A stretch of 64,000 bases of DNA from Pleurocapsa sp. PCC 7327 (GCF_000317025.1 NC_019689.1:4883501-4947500), one strand, 5' to 3'; shown: positions 16,453 through 26,617, numbered from the stretch's first letter. The notes: a model not told the origin generated them from the sequence alone. A program made the numbers and translations.

Positions 16453-18114
16453 ATGACACTGTTGAACCAAGTCTGGAACGAGAAAGAGAATCAACAGCAA
16501 TCTGATACTTGGACGAACGCAGAGTCTTCCGCTAATGTTTTCCAGCCATCTCCCTCAGAAGCAGAAATTGCCAGTTGGTTGGTGGCTAGGCTAGCAGAAT
16601 TGCTAGAACTCGATCCCGACGAAATAAACCTCCAACAAGATTTAACCGATTATGGGTTAAGTTCTGTTGATGCCGTCAATTTATCAGGAGATCTGGAAAA
16701 TTTTCTTGGTCGTCGGCTTTCTCCTACCATTGTCTGGGAATACCCGACTGTAGAAGAATTATCTCAGTATTTAGCCTCAGATAATTCGGAAGAAGAGCCT
16801 AGCACAAAAGAACTGCTCAATCCGTCATCGCTATTAGATGGAAACCATCAACAACTCGATACAACAGACACTTTTTCTACTCATTCAGAAATTCCAGAAG
16901 AGTATTATCGTTTCGAGCTTTATCCAGAGTATCGCCAAATTCAACAGCAGCAAGAAGAAATACAATCCCTCGGTCTTGGCAATCCTTTCTTTACGCCTCA
17001 AGAAGGCATTGTTAACAATACCACCAGGGTTGGGAGACGAGAACTCATCGATTATGCCAACTATAACTACGTGGGGATGTGTGGCGACCCAAAAGTCTCT
17101 CAAGCTGCCAAAGAAGCGATCGATCGCTATGGAACTTCCGTATGCGCCAGTCGCCTCCTCTCAGGAGAAAGACCGATTCACCGCGAACTAGAAAGAGAAA
17201 TCGCAGATTTTATCGGCACAGAAGACAGCATCGTCTATGTTGGCGGTCATGCGACTAACGTAACGACTATTAGTCATCTATTCGGACGCAATGATTTGAT
17301 CCTTCACGATGCTCTCAGTCACAATAGTGTCGTTCAGGGAAGCTTATTTTCCGGTGCGAGTTTGATTGCTTTTCCCCACAATGACTGGCAAACCCTCGAT
17401 CGCCTCCTGCAAGAACGCCGCCACCGTTATAGACGAGTTCTCATCGCGATCGAAGGCGTTTACAGTGCCGACGGCGATATCCCAGATTTACCCAAGTTTA
17501 TTGAGGTCAAGAAGCGCTACCAAGCCTGGCTGACGATCGATGAAGCGCACTCCATTGGAGTCTTGGGAGCATCCGGTCGCGGCATCGGAGAACTGTATGA
17601 TGTCGATCGCGCCGATGTCGAACTATGGATGGGAACGCTTAGTAAATCTTTCGCTAGTTGCGGCGGTTACATTGCCGGAAGTAAGGCTTTAGTAGAATAC
17701 CTCAAATATACCTCACCAGGCTTTCTCTTTAGCGTGGGAATTTCTCCTCCTAACGCAGCTGCACCTCTGGCAGCCATACGAGTTCTCAAAGCTGAACCAG
17801 AACGGGTAAAGCTTCTCCAAGAACGCTCTCAATTGTTTTTAGAACTCGCGACTAAACACAATCTCAACACGGGAATGAGCAAAGGCTCTCCAGTAATTCC
17901 AATTATCGTGGGAGATTCATTAAAATCTATCCAACTGTCTCAAAACCTCTTTCATCGAGGAATTAACGTTCCTTTCATGATCTATCCGTCCGTTCCTCAA
18001 AATGCCGCTCGACTGCGTTTCTTTATCAATTGCACTCATACAGAAGAGCAAATTCGCTCTACAGTAGATATCCTAGCCGATGAGTATAAGAAGCTTTCGG
18101 AGCGAACGGATTAA
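16453..18114 (+). CDS. Acyl carrier protein / alpha-oxoamine synthase fusion
   Basis: Residues 35-110 form an acyl carrier domain with DYGLSSVDAV, where Ser71 is the expected phosphopantetheine site, followed by FLGRRLSPTIVWEYPTVEEL. Residues about 165-545 form a fold-type I PLP enzyme of the 8-amino-7-oxononanoate/serine palmitoyl synthase group: NYNYVGMCGDPKV, TIDEAHSIGVLGASGRG and the lysine segment GTLSKSFASCGGYIAG. Such enzymes condense an acyl thioester with an amino acid and release CO2. Here the acyl donor would be carried in cis. RBS GGAG lies seven bases before ATG. No ketosynthase or other assembly-line gene is nearby. Confidence 0.9.
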   Translation: MTLLNQVWNEKENQQQSDTWTNAESSANVFQPSPSEAEIASWLVARLAELLELDPDEINLQQDLTDYGLSSVDAVNLSGDLENFLGRRLSPTIVWEYPTVEELSQYLASDNSEEEPSTKELLNPSSLLDGNHQQLDTTDTFSTHSEIPEEYYRFELYPEYRQIQQQQEEIQSLGLGNPFFTPQEGIVNNTTRVGRRELIDYANYNYVGMCGDPKVSQAAKEAIDRYGTSVCASRLLSGERPIHRELEREIADFIGTEDSIVYVGGHATNVTTISHLFGRNDLILHDALSHNSVVQGSLFSGASLIAFPHNDWQTLDRLLQERRHRYRRVLIAIEGVYSADGDIPDLPKFIEVKKRYQAWLTIDEAHSIGVLGASGRGIGELYDVDRADVELWMGTLSKSFASCGGYIAGSKALVEYLKYTSPGFLFSVGISPPNAAAPLAAIRVLKAEPERVKLLQERSQLFLELATKHNLNTGMSKGSPVIPIIVGDSLKSIQLSQNLFHRGINVPFMIYPSVPQNAARLRFFINCTHTEEQIRSTVDILADEYKKLSERTD

Positions 18115-18169
18115 AAATTAGAGAAACGTCTGCTGAAATACCAACAATGGTAGATGCGATCGCAACGAA

Positions 18170-18201
18170 TTCTGACGAATATTTTAGGTTATTCGTCAGA
18201 A
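18170..18201. terminator. 12-bp perfect inverted repeat between convergent genes
   Basis: TTCTGACGAATA and TATTCGTCAGAA flank an 8-base loop. It sits between the convergent 3' ends of the oxoamine synthase and rimM genes. Neither side has a long T-run, so it may act as a transcript-end stabiliser rather than a classical terminator. Confidence 0.55.
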
Positions 18202-18204
18202 AGG

Positions 18205-18828
18205 TTAAAAATTATTAATTTCTAACAATCCAGCTGGGGGCGCAATCTCGATGCGCCCTTTCTCAAGGTCTACTACGGGCACGATTTCTTTGACAAAGGG
18301 AATCAGCACTGTTAGCGATCGCGGTTTTTTATGCTTGATTTTGTGCTTTTTCTTACTCTCAGTTGGTTCTAATTCCGAAGTTTCTTCGATCTTCTCATTA
18401 ACGGACTGCCTTTCTAGCTTGACTTCTAATAAGTCATTACCCGCCCAAAAAATATTGCTGACAACTCCTAACTTTTCTCCAGTAAGCTGGTTATAAACCT
18501 CTAGATCGATTAAATCTAAGACGTGATATTCATCTTCTGCTAGTTGGGGACGATCGCAACTCCGAACGAGTAACTTATAGCCTCGCAATTCCTCTGCGCT
18601 ATTTCTATCTTCTACTCCCGCCAATTGAATGACATATAAATTCTTTCCCGGAATATAGCGCCCTCCTAGCAGTTCTACTTCTGTAACGCGATCGCCCGAT
18701 GGCGCTTGCAACCAACGCCGTCCCGGTTCCTCAAATCGTTCGGGAAAGTCTGAATTGGGAGTAACTCTTAACTCGCCTTTTAACCCTTGGGGTGTAACAA
18801 TAGTGCCAATTTCTAGCCAATCATTCAT
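18205..18828 (-). CDS. rimM: Ribosome maturation factor RimM
   Basis: It starts [22 protein letters not shown], the typical RimM N-domain, with the ribosomal-protein-binding loop after it. The PRC-barrel half follows ([25 protein letters not shown]...). RimM binds S19 and is needed for 16S rRNA and 30S head maturation. The 207-residue length exceeds the usual 165-180 because a lysine/glutamate-rich insertion (about residues 142-170, including [15 protein letters not shown]) splits the barrel strands before [13 protein letters not shown]. The barrel end [12 protein letters not shown] is intact, so the protein should still fold. Confidence 0.93.
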   Translation of the reverse strand: MNDWLEIGTIVTPQGLKGELRVTPNSDFPERFEEPGRRWLQAPSGDRVTEVELLGGRYIPGKNLYVIQLAGVEDRNSAEELRGYKLLVRSCDRPQLAEDEYHVLDLIDLEVYNQLTGEKLGVVSNIFWAGNDLLEVKLERQSVNEKIEETSELEPTESKKKHKIKHKKPRSLTVLIPFVKEIVPVVDLEKGRIEIAPPAGLLEINNF

Positions 18829-19150
18829 GGAAGTCGCAAGTCAAAAATCAGAAGTAGAGGCGGTAGAAACTCTAGGTACTTATCAAAACCCGCCCTTACA
18901 CAAGTTAGAAGTCAGAAATAGAGTTTCATATCTTATTCTAGTGGTAAACCGCTCTCATCAAATTACTTAATTACTATATTTGTTCGGGGTTATTTCATTG
19001 TGACTTTAGTTGACCCAGAAACAATTTCTTGTCCCCCCAATATTCAGTCCTATAAGACGGACTTTAGCATCTCAGACAGAGAATAAATTCTCTGTCTACT
19101 GTCTACTAGAAAAAATAGCCCTATCTTTTTTGATTAATTAGATAGTGAAT

Positions 19151-19966
19151 ATGGAAATTTGGCAAGCAGACTTTTACAAGCACGATCGCAAAAACAAAGA
19201 AGGAAAACATCTTTGGGAATTGTTAATTTGCGATCCACAAGGTCATATAATTCAGGAAGCGAAATGCCCGCAATCTCAAGCTAATCCTGATTGGTTAATT
19301 TCTCAATTACAACAGGCAAATCGAGGAAATTTACCCGATCGCATTCAAGTTTTTCGTCTTCAATCTCTCAGTTTATTATCGATCGCGGCAGAAAAACTAG
19401 GCATTCAAGTTGAAGCAACTCGGCGGACTGGAGCGCTAAAAGCTGAATTACGAAAACGAATCATTGACGAAAATTATGACCCGGTTAAACTAGAAAAGCC
19501 ACCCCCACAAGCATTACCAGAAAATCTCTGGGGAGAAAGTTGGCGTTTTGCAACATTTCGGGCAGGCGATCTCGTCGATTATTTTAGCGATCGCCCGCTT
19601 CCAATATTACATATGCCAGAATCTCTTCTGCCAATTAATTTAGGAATTGCTTCTACTATATCCGTACCTGGTGTCATTATTTATGGCGGAAGAAAATCAA
19701 TGTATTTAGCCAAATGGTTACAGGAAGCTAAACCATTTTCTTTGAGTTATATTCCAACAGAAATTGGCAAGTCGGGAGGATTAGTCTTAGAATCAGGATT
19801 GGTCGATCGCTGGATTTTAGCTACTTTTGAAGATGAAGAAATTGCCCAGGCAGCCCAAAATTACGAACAGCGCAAGCAAGCCAGTCTAGGATTACATTTT
19901 CTTCTAGTTCAACCCGACGATTCGGGAATGACTTATACTGGTTTTTGGTTGTTAAAAGATGAGTAA
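19151..19966 (+). CDS. Tab2/Atab2-family RNA-binding protein
   Basis: A 271-residue protein of the family formerly DUF1092. Diagnostic segments are MEIWQADFYKHDR, GKHLWELLICDPQG, LWGESWRFATFRAGDLVDYF, the central GVIIYGGRKSMYLAKWLQEA, and the C-terminal ASLGLHFLLVQPDDSGMTYT followed by GFWLLKDE. In algae and plants Tab2/Atab2 binds psaB or related transcripts and promotes translation of photosystem reaction-centre proteins. The cyanobacterial members are presumed to have a similar role. The ATG at 19151 is preferred over GTG 19145. It is followed closely by a membrane-anchored protein on the same strand. Confidence 0.9.
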   Translation: MEIWQADFYKHDRKNKEGKHLWELLICDPQGHIIQEAKCPQSQANPDWLISQLQQANRGNLPDRIQVFRLQSLSLLSIAAEKLGIQVEATRRTGALKAELRKRIIDENYDPVKLEKPPPQALPENLWGESWRFATFRAGDLVDYFSDRPLPILHMPESLLPINLGIASTISVPGVIIYGGRKSMYLAKWLQEAKPFSLSYIPTEIGKSGGLVLESGLVDRWILATFEDEEIAQAAQNYEQRKQASLGLHFLLVQPDDSGMTYTGFWLLKDE

Positions 19967-19995
19967 TTTGATTTTGGATTGATGAGGCAGGGAAT

Positions 19996-20622
19996 ATGTT
20001 CAAGAAATTATTAATTATCTTTTTATTGGCAATCGTGGGGGGGTTTGCGGCTGGTTTTTATTACTGGCGACAGTTCGCGGCAGAACCCGACTGGTATAAA
20101 ACTCAAAACATAAATACAAAGAATGAGCATCTAGAAATAACTAGCCAAATTCCCTTACAACTCAATCGCGAAGATGTTAACCAATTGTTAGCCAAAAAGA
20201 TTTCTGAAAATAGCCAATCTAGCCAGCTACTTCAATCGGCAAAATCAATCAAAGCCAATCTGGAAAATGATACTTTAGAAATTGGAGGAGTTTTTAATCC
20301 TTCAGAAATCTCGGAAGATAGCTTAGACGAAACGCAAAAAGCCATCTTGGACAAGACAATTCAAACTTTTCCTCAGCTTAAAGATCTCAATATATACGTG
20401 GGAATAGTCGGTCAACCCAAATTTGAAAACGGTCGTTTAACTTTAGACAAAGACAGCAAGCTTAAAGTTGGTAATCTAACATTTTCTATTGACGAAATTG
20501 CTCCAAAATTTGGATTATCTCCAGATAAACTAGATCGATACCTAGAACAAGAACTGGCTAAATTAAACATCCAAGGTATTCAGGTTGAAAATGATAAAAT
20601 GATGATTAAAATAAGTCAATAA
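19996..20622 (+). CDS. Membrane-anchored hypothetical protein, 208 aa
   Basis: Residues 4-25 (KLLIIFLLAIVGGFAAGFYY) form one uncleaved signal-anchor. The remaining 180 residues are hydrophilic and predicted extracytoplasmic. They include a helical LNREDVNQLLAKKISENSQS and a beta-rich LTLDKDSKLKVGNLTFSIDE. It lies 29 bases after the Tab2-like gene and 18 before the Ap4A phosphorylase gene, so the three are probably one transcript. I do not recognise a named domain. The beta-strand pattern suggests a lipid- or polymer-binding lumenal domain, which is only inference. Confidence 0.7.
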   Translation: MFKKLLIIFLLAIVGGFAAGFYYWRQFAAEPDWYKTQNINTKNEHLEITSQIPLQLNREDVNQLLAKKISENSQSSQLLQSAKSIKANLENDTLEIGGVFNPSEISEDSLDETQKAILDKTIQTFPQLKDLNIYVGIVGQPKFENGRLTLDKDSKLKVGNLTFSIDEIAPKFGLSPDKLDRYLEQELAKLNIQGIQVENDKMMIKISQ

Positions 20623-20640
20623 TAATTAAGATCGATAAAT

Positions 20641-21567
20641 ATGCTTAAACGAGAGCAAAAAGAACGAAGAGCTATCGTTCTCAAACCTGGTACCTTATGG
20701 AAAAGAGTGAGCGAACAAACCGAATATGCCCTACGCTGTGGTGCCCTGCAAACGATTCCAACAGAGTACGAATTTGTAGAACAAAATGGCATTAATTTTC
20801 TCGTTCGGATTTCGTCTAACTTAGCACGCAAAGACGAAGCGAAAAAGCAACAAGAGCAAAAATCCGCGACTTCTGGAAAAGAAGTTAATCCCTTCCTTCC
20901 TTATGAGAAAGATTTATTTGTCGCCGATATTTCCGATACCCATCTTTGTATATTAAATAAATACAACGTTGTCCCCCATCACTTGCTCATTATTACCCGT
21001 GACTTTGAAGATCAAGATTGTTGGTTAACTTTACAAGATTTTGAGGCATTATGGACATGTTTGGCAGAAATTAATGGGTTAGCGTTCTACAATGGTGGCA
21101 AGATAGCCGGATCGAGTCAGCGACACAAACATTTACAATTAGTTCCTTTTCCCTTTGTCCCCGGTATAAATTCAATTCCTATCGAACCTGCCCTCTCGTG
21201 TGTTAAATTTCAAGGTTCTCTGGGAAAAATTCCCGCGTTTCCCTTCCTTCATGCTTTTGCCAAACTAGCTCCGGCTTGGGTAAATTCCCCTCTAGATGCC
21301 GCTAAGGTGACCTTAGAATGCTATCGCACCCTTCTAGAAGCAGTAGGATTGCCCTTTGAGGGCAACAGACAGACTGGGGCTTATAATCTTCTAGCAACGC
21401 GAGAATGGATGCTCATCGTACCGCGATCGCAAGAAAGTTTTGAGTCAATTTCCGTCAACTCTCTCGGGTTTGCTGGTACAATGTTCGTTCGCAACCATCA
21501 ACAACTGGAACTTCTCAAAAAATACACTCCGATGACGATTTTAAAAAACGTCGCTTACGCGAGTTAA
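20641..21567 (+). CDS. ATP adenylyltransferase / Ap4A phosphorylase
   Basis: A 308-residue HIT-superfamily nucleotidyltransferase. The N-terminal domain carries VNPFLPYEKDLFVADISDTH and NKYNVVPHHLLIITRDFEDQ. The catalytic segment is NGGKIAGSSQRHKHLQLVP, the HxHxQ version of the HIT motif in which the first His is the nucleophile. The C-terminal domain includes QTGAYNLLATREWMLIVPRS. The enzyme cleaves diadenosine tetraphosphate with phosphate to ATP and ADP. Cyanobacterial and yeast Apa1/2 proteins share this layout. It is the last gene of the rightward Tab2-anchored-protein group. Confidence 0.92.
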   Translation: MLKREQKERRAIVLKPGTLWKRVSEQTEYALRCGALQTIPTEYEFVEQNGINFLVRISSNLARKDEAKKQQEQKSATSGKEVNPFLPYEKDLFVADISDTHLCILNKYNVVPHHLLIITRDFEDQDCWLTLQDFEALWTCLAEINGLAFYNGGKIAGSSQRHKHLQLVPFPFVPGINSIPIEPALSCVKFQGSLGKIPAFPFLHAFAKLAPAWVNSPLDAAKVTLECYRTLLEAVGLPFEGNRQTGAYNLLATREWMLIVPRSQESFESISVNSLGFAGTMFVRNHQQLELLKKYTPMTILKNVAYAS

Positions 21568-21669
21568 CCGATAAGATCGCTAAAATAATAAGACAGGAAC
21601 GCTACTGATAACGTTCCTGACGTTCTAGCCATTGTTGGAGGGTCAACCCTCCAACCTACCAACAGTAGA

Positions 21670-22399
<730 letters not shown>

Positions 22400-23377
22400 A
22401 TGTCACATCCCATAAAAGTAGGCATTGTTGGCACCGGATATGCGGCATCTAAAAGAGCAGAAGCATTCCAAGCAGACGATCGCGCTCAAGTCATAGTCGT
22501 CGCAGGCAATACGCCCGAAAAAACCGAAGCGTTTTGTCAAGCCTATTCAGTCGTGCCGCTCGATTCCTGGCAGCAACTCGTCAGTCATCCCGATGTCGAT
22601 GTCGTCGTTATTAGCAATATTAATCGCGATCGCGCCTCGATCGCTCGCGCGGCACTGCTGGCAGGAAAGCACGTCGTCACCGAATATCCCCTCGCCCTCA
22701 GCTATCGCGAAGCCGAAGAAATTCTCGCCCTATCGCAACAACAAAACAAACTCCTACACGTCGAACATATCGAATTGTTAGGCGGTTTGCATCAAGCCAT
22801 ACGTCAATCCCTGCCAGAAATAGGCGATGTCTTTTATGCCCGCTACGTCACCATTACCCCCCAACGCCCCGTGCCCCGTCGCTGGACATTTCATTATCAA
22901 ATGTTCGGGTTTCCTCTGACGGCTGCCCTTTCTCGCATTCATCGCCTGACGGACTTATTCGGAACGGTTGCTTCCGTTACCTGTCAGTCGCGCTTTTGGG
23001 ACGCGCCAGAATCGGGCTACTATACAGCTTGTCTGTGTGACGCTCAACTGCGCTTTACCAATGGTTTAATCGCAGATGTCATCTATGGCAAAGGCGAAGT
23101 TTTTTGGGATAGCGATCGCACCTTTGAATTAAGAGGCGATCGCGGAACGTTAATTTTTGAAGGAGAAACGGGCAATCTGATCCGAGGAGAAGAAAAGACA
23201 GCCATTGAAGTCGTCAGTCGTAAAGGGTTATTCGTTAAGGATACGCAAATGGTTTTAAATTGTTTAACACGAGGAACGCCCCTATACATCAATCCAGAAG
23301 CGAGTTTATACGCCCTGAAAGTGGCTGAGGCTGCCGAGCGATCGGCAATAACAGGAAAAACGATAGAATTTTCATAG
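22400..23377 (+). CDS. bvdR: Biliverdin reductase BvdR (Gfo/Idh/MocA family)
   Basis: The N-terminal Rossmann fold GIVGTGYAASKRAEAFQADD is followed by the segment LLHVEHIELLGGLHQAIRQ, distinctive for cyanobacterial BvdR as opposed to sugar dehydrogenases. FYARYVTITPQRPVPRRW, GFPLTAALSRIHRLTDLFG and the late GDRGTLIFEGETGNLI also agree with my memory of the Synechocystis enzyme. BvdR reduces biliverdin IX-alpha to bilirubin with NADPH and affects phycobilisome assembly. ATG 22400 (MSHPIKVG) is preferred; in-frame starts at 22364 and 22376 would add 8-12 residues. Confidence 0.9.
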   Translation: MSHPIKVGIVGTGYAASKRAEAFQADDRAQVIVVAGNTPEKTEAFCQAYSVVPLDSWQQLVSHPDVDVVVISNINRDRASIARAALLAGKHVVTEYPLALSYREAEEILALSQQQNKLLHVEHIELLGGLHQAIRQSLPEIGDVFYARYVTITPQRPVPRRWTFHYQMFGFPLTAALSRIHRLTDLFGTVASVTCQSRFWDAPESGYYTACLCDAQLRFTNGLIADVIYGKGEVFWDSDRTFELRGDRGTLIFEGETGNLIRGEEKTAIEVVSRKGLFVKDTQMVLNCLTRGTPLYINPEASLYALKVAEAAERSAITGKTIEFS

Positions 23378-23970
23378 AAGGAGCCAATGATAAACAACGA
23401 CAAAGTAAACATTGTTAAAATTTCTGGATCGAAAACGATCTCTTGTCATTCGTGCATCTTTCAAGTTATAGTCAGGTTAAAATTGTCTAACACTTAGCCG
23501 CAGACAATTAGCGGTTTTAAGAAAAACAAAACGCAGTCATGCTCGCGACGAGCTAGCTGTCTGAAACTGGACAAAAGCTACCCGAATGTTCAGTCATTGC
23601 GATCGAAACAATTTAGAGCCAGGCGATCGCAACCTTGCTTCTAAAGCAGTTTACTCAGCTAAGAAACAGCATTAGATGCCAAAGAGAATTTACTCATAGA
23701 ATTCTTTGACAAATTCAACGCAAGCCTATGTTATCCCCAATGGGAAAGATATGCCAAAGGGAAAAAAAGCAAAAACTTCAGCCCAATTGCTCCAGTTAAA
23801 CAGTCGGGGTTAGTAAAAACAGCCGAGATGAGTAAAGTTTGTATTCTTCTCATCTCTGGAGCGAGTCCAGATTTTTTGCCCAGACAGTTTTTGTCCCTAA
23901 ATCAACATCGAGACGCAAACCTTATCTATCTAAGGTTTTGCAATCTGCTAGAGAAGTTTGAGGAAATTGA
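23378..23970. other. Long leader region of rne
   Basis: No convincing gene in 593 bases upstream of rne. It includes a hairpin GCTCG-cga-CGAGC near 23544 and a terminator-like hairpin with a U6 run at 23855-23877. Reported cyanobacterial rne leaders are long, U-rich and autoregulated by RNase E cleavage, which fits this layout. Confidence 0.5.
23855..23877 (+). promoter_or_regulatory. Hairpin plus U6 tract in the rne leader
   Basis: TCTGGA-gcgag-TCCAGA is a perfect 6-bp stem followed directly by TTTTTT, ending 93 bases before the rne ATG. It has terminator form but lies in the 5' leader, so attenuation or an RNase E entry site are both possible. Confidence 0.5.
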
Positions 23971-25878
23971 ATGCCAAAACAAATTATTATTGCAGAGCAG
24001 CATCATATCGCTGCCGTATTTTGGGAGGATCGAGTTCAAGAGTTAGTCGTAGCAACTGGCAATCAGCAGGTTGGCGACATTTATTTGGGAATTGTTGAAA
24101 ACGTCATCCCTGGAATCGATGCGGCGTTTGTCAACATTGGCGATGCCGAACGAAACGGGTTCATTCACGTTACCGATTTAGGACCCCTGCGCCTGAGAAA
24201 GACGGCGGGCGCGATTACCGAACTCTTGACGCCACAACAAAAAGTATTGGTGCAAGTCATGAAAGAGCCGACGGGTAATAAAGGTCCTCGGCTGACTGGC
24301 AACATTACCCTACCCGGTCGCTATCTCGTTCTTATGCCCTACGGCAAAGGCGTGAATTTATCGAGGCGTATTAGAGATGACAACGAACGCAGCCGCTTAA
24401 GAGCCTTGGCAATTCTGATCAAACCTGCGGGGATGGGATTGCTCGTGCGTACCGAAGCCGAAGGTAAAGCAGAAGAAGCCATTATGGAAGACTTGGAGTC
24501 CCTGCAAAGGCAGTGGGAATCGATCCAGCACCAGGCAACGTCCACCCGCGCTCCAGCCCTGCTGAGCCGAGATGACGACTTCATCCAGCGAGTCCTGCGG
24601 GATATGTATTCTGCCGATGTCAATCGCATTGTCGTAGATTCCAGTGCAGGCGTAAAGCGAGTCAAACAGCAGTTAATGAACTGGAGCGGCGGACGACCGC
24701 CAGAAGGGGTTCTGATCGACCATCACCGCGAACCTCAGCCGATTTTGGACTATTTCCGGGTCAATGCAGCGATTCGCGAAGCCTTAAAACCCAGGGTAGA
24801 TTTGCCTTCTGGCGGCTATATCATCATCGAGCCAACCGAAGCGCTAACCGTCATCGACGTTAACTCCGGTTCTTTTACTCGTTCTGCTACCGCTAGGGAA
24901 ACGGTTCTCTGGACGAATAGCGAAGCCGCAACGGAGATTGCCCGCCAGCTGCGCCTACGAAATATCGGCGGCGTGATCGTGGTTGACTTCATCGATATGG
25001 ACGCCCCGCGCGACCAGCTCAAACTACTAGAACATTTCAATAAAGCGCTCAAAACCGATAAAGCCAGACCGCAAATCGCTCAATTATCCGAACTGGGTTT
25101 AGTCGAGTTGACTCGAAAACGCCAAGGAAAAAATATTTATGAGTTATTCGGTCAAACTTGTCCGACTTGTGGCGGATTGGGACATTTGGTTCGCCTACCG
25201 GGAGAAGGAAAACCAATCGCCTTGGAAACGCCCGCGCCCGCGATCGCACCGCTACCTTCCGTTACGCGATCGCCAGAGAAACAAATCGAAGAACCGGAAC
25301 CTTTCTTCGAGTCGCCTTTCGAGTACGCTAATGGCGAAATCGGCCAACAACTCGACCTGTTATACCATCCCAGCTACCAAGAACAAGGTCTTGCTGCTAC
25401 TAACAATCGCCGTCGCCGTCGCCGTCGCTCGACCGATGGAATCGAAAAAGAGGGAGGAACTGGAAGAGTGGACCCTATTGCGGCGACTAAAGAGCTAGTT
25501 CTTGATGCCGATGCGCCAGAAGTCGAAGAGCGAAAGGAACGTCCGCAAAAATCACCGCGACGCGAAGAAGTCCCCGTAGAAAAAGTATCTGTCGAAATGA
25601 CTCCTATGGAGCAAAACGTATATGCATTAATGGGAATTTCTCCGCTAGTACGCCTCAATCGAGAGTTCAAAGATCCCAAGTCAGTCATCGTCTCTGTCAA
25701 ATCGCCTGGAGAATCCGACACGCCGCCATCAGAATCAATTGCTACTCCAGCGCCAGTAGCAGAAACTTTAGCAGTTCCCGAAATCGAGACTAGCTTATCA
25801 GTAGAAAATGGGGATGCAGAGGAAGAACGCCCGTTAATCCGTCGCCGCCGCCGCCGTTCCTCTGCTAAAGAGGCATAG
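23971..25878 (+). CDS. rne: Ribonuclease E/G, cyanobacterial RNase E
   Basis: A 635-residue endoribonuclease. It has an N-terminal S1-like region (VGDIYLGIVENVIPGIDAAF), the DNase I-like catalytic metal sites in VIDVNSGSFTRS and VVDFIDMD, and the zinc-link CPTCGG. The C-terminal 200 residues are disordered with Arg blocks, NNRRRRRRRSTDG near residue 475 and RRRRRRSSAKEA at the very end. The terminal Arg nonapeptide is the element reported to bind polynucleotide phosphorylase in cyanobacterial RNase E. Downstream rnhB is separated by an intrinsic terminator. The long leader suggests autoregulation. Confidence 0.95.
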   Translation: MPKQIIIAEQHHIAAVFWEDRVQELVVATGNQQVGDIYLGIVENVIPGIDAAFVNIGDAERNGFIHVTDLGPLRLRKTAGAITELLTPQQKVLVQVMKEPTGNKGPRLTGNITLPGRYLVLMPYGKGVNLSRRIRDDNERSRLRALAILIKPAGMGLLVRTEAEGKAEEAIMEDLESLQRQWESIQHQATSTRAPALLSRDDDFIQRVLRDMYSADVNRIVVDSSAGVKRVKQQLMNWSGGRPPEGVLIDHHREPQPILDYFRVNAAIREALKPRVDLPSGGYIIIEPTEALTVIDVNSGSFTRSATARETVLWTNSEAATEIARQLRLRNIGGVIVVDFIDMDAPRDQLKLLEHFNKALKTDKARPQIAQLSELGLVELTRKRQGKNIYELFGQTCPTCGGLGHLVRLPGEGKPIALETPAPAIAPLPSVTRSPEKQIEEPEPFFESPFEYANGEIGQQLDLLYHPSYQEQGLAATNNRRRRRRRSTDGIEKEGGTGRVDPIAATKELVLDADAPEVEERKERPQKSPRREEVPVEKVSVEMTPMEQNVYALMGISPLVRLNREFKDPKSVIVSVKSPGESDTPPSESIATPAPVAETLAVPEIETSLSVENGDAEEERPLIRRRRRRSSAKEA

Positions 25879-25912
25879 GTCTAACAGGAGCGAAGATTGT
25901 ATACTTTAGTTT

Positions 25913-25940
25913 ATCCCCTGTTAAATTGGGGGATTTTTTT
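25913..25940 (+). terminator. Rho-independent terminator between rne and rnhB
   Basis: ATCCCC and GGGGAT form a 6-bp stem around a 10-base loop, followed by TTTTTTT. It lies 35 bases after the rne stop and overlaps an upstream extension of the rnhB frame, which favours the internal rnhB start. Confidence 0.8.
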
Positions 25941-25976
25941 ATTGGCGATCGCTTCGTTGGTGACAAGAAAAAAACA

Positions 25977-26594
25977 ATGGACTTTGATGCTTCTTTGCTC
26001 GATGCATTCTCTAGTTCGGAGACGTTGGTAGCGGGCGTGGATGAAGTGGGGCGAGGATGTTTGTTTGGTCCCGTCGTAGCTGCCGCAGTCGTCGTTCCCC
26101 TCTCGGCGATTTCACGATTGATAGAAATCGGCGTAAAAGATAGCAAGCAACTCTCCGCCAAGCGAAGATTGGAATTATCGCAACAGATAAAAGAATTCGT
26201 ACCAGCTTATCAAGTCAGTTATGCAAGCGTTCGGGAAATAGAGCGCTTAAATATTTTACATGCATCTTTACTAGCGATGAAGCGCTCGGTCGAGCGATTG
26301 AAGATACAACCTGCAATCTGCTTGGTAGATGGAAAACAAGCGATTCCTAATCTAACAATCGTACAAAAAAATATCATTAAAGGCGACGAGCGATCGTCCA
26401 TTATTGCTGCCGCCAGCATCGTTGCTAAAGTCTGGCGAGATGAATTAATCGTCCGCCTCGCCCGAAAATACTCAGAGTACGATTTAGCCTCCAATAAAGG
26501 TTACGGCACTGCAAAACATCTACTAGCGTTGCAACAATACGGTGCTTCTCGCCAGCATCGAATGTCTTTTGCCCCTTGTCAAGTAAGTTTCTGA
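25977..26594 (+). CDS. rnhB: Ribonuclease HII
   Basis: Type 2 RNase H that removes RNA from RNA-DNA hybrids and single ribonucleotides from DNA. Catalytic acidic residues are in GVDEVGRGCLFGPVVAA (Asp-Glu), the central VDGKQAI and the AAASIVAKVWRDELI region; KDSKQLSAKRR is also typical. ATG 25977 gives 205 residues, MDFDASLLDAF. The longer frame from 25926 would run through the rne terminator and is rejected. The gene order rne-rnhB is recurrent in cyanobacteria, and readthrough of the terminator could link the two. Confidence 0.94.
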   Translation: MDFDASLLDAFSSSETLVAGVDEVGRGCLFGPVVAAAVVVPLSAISRLIEIGVKDSKQLSAKRRLELSQQIKEFVPAYQVSYASVREIERLNILHASLLAMKRSVERLKIQPAICLVDGKQAIPNLTIVQKNIIKGDERSSIIAAASIVAKVWRDELIVRLARKYSEYDLASNKGYGTAKHLLALQQYGASRQHRMSFAPCQVSF

Positions 26595-26617
26595 CAAAAC
26601 CTTGAAGATATTGACAA

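Noticed and set aside
23828-24046. 72-codon frame overlapping the rne start
   Set aside because: It contains the leader hairpin and U-tract and runs out of frame into rne; a shadow.
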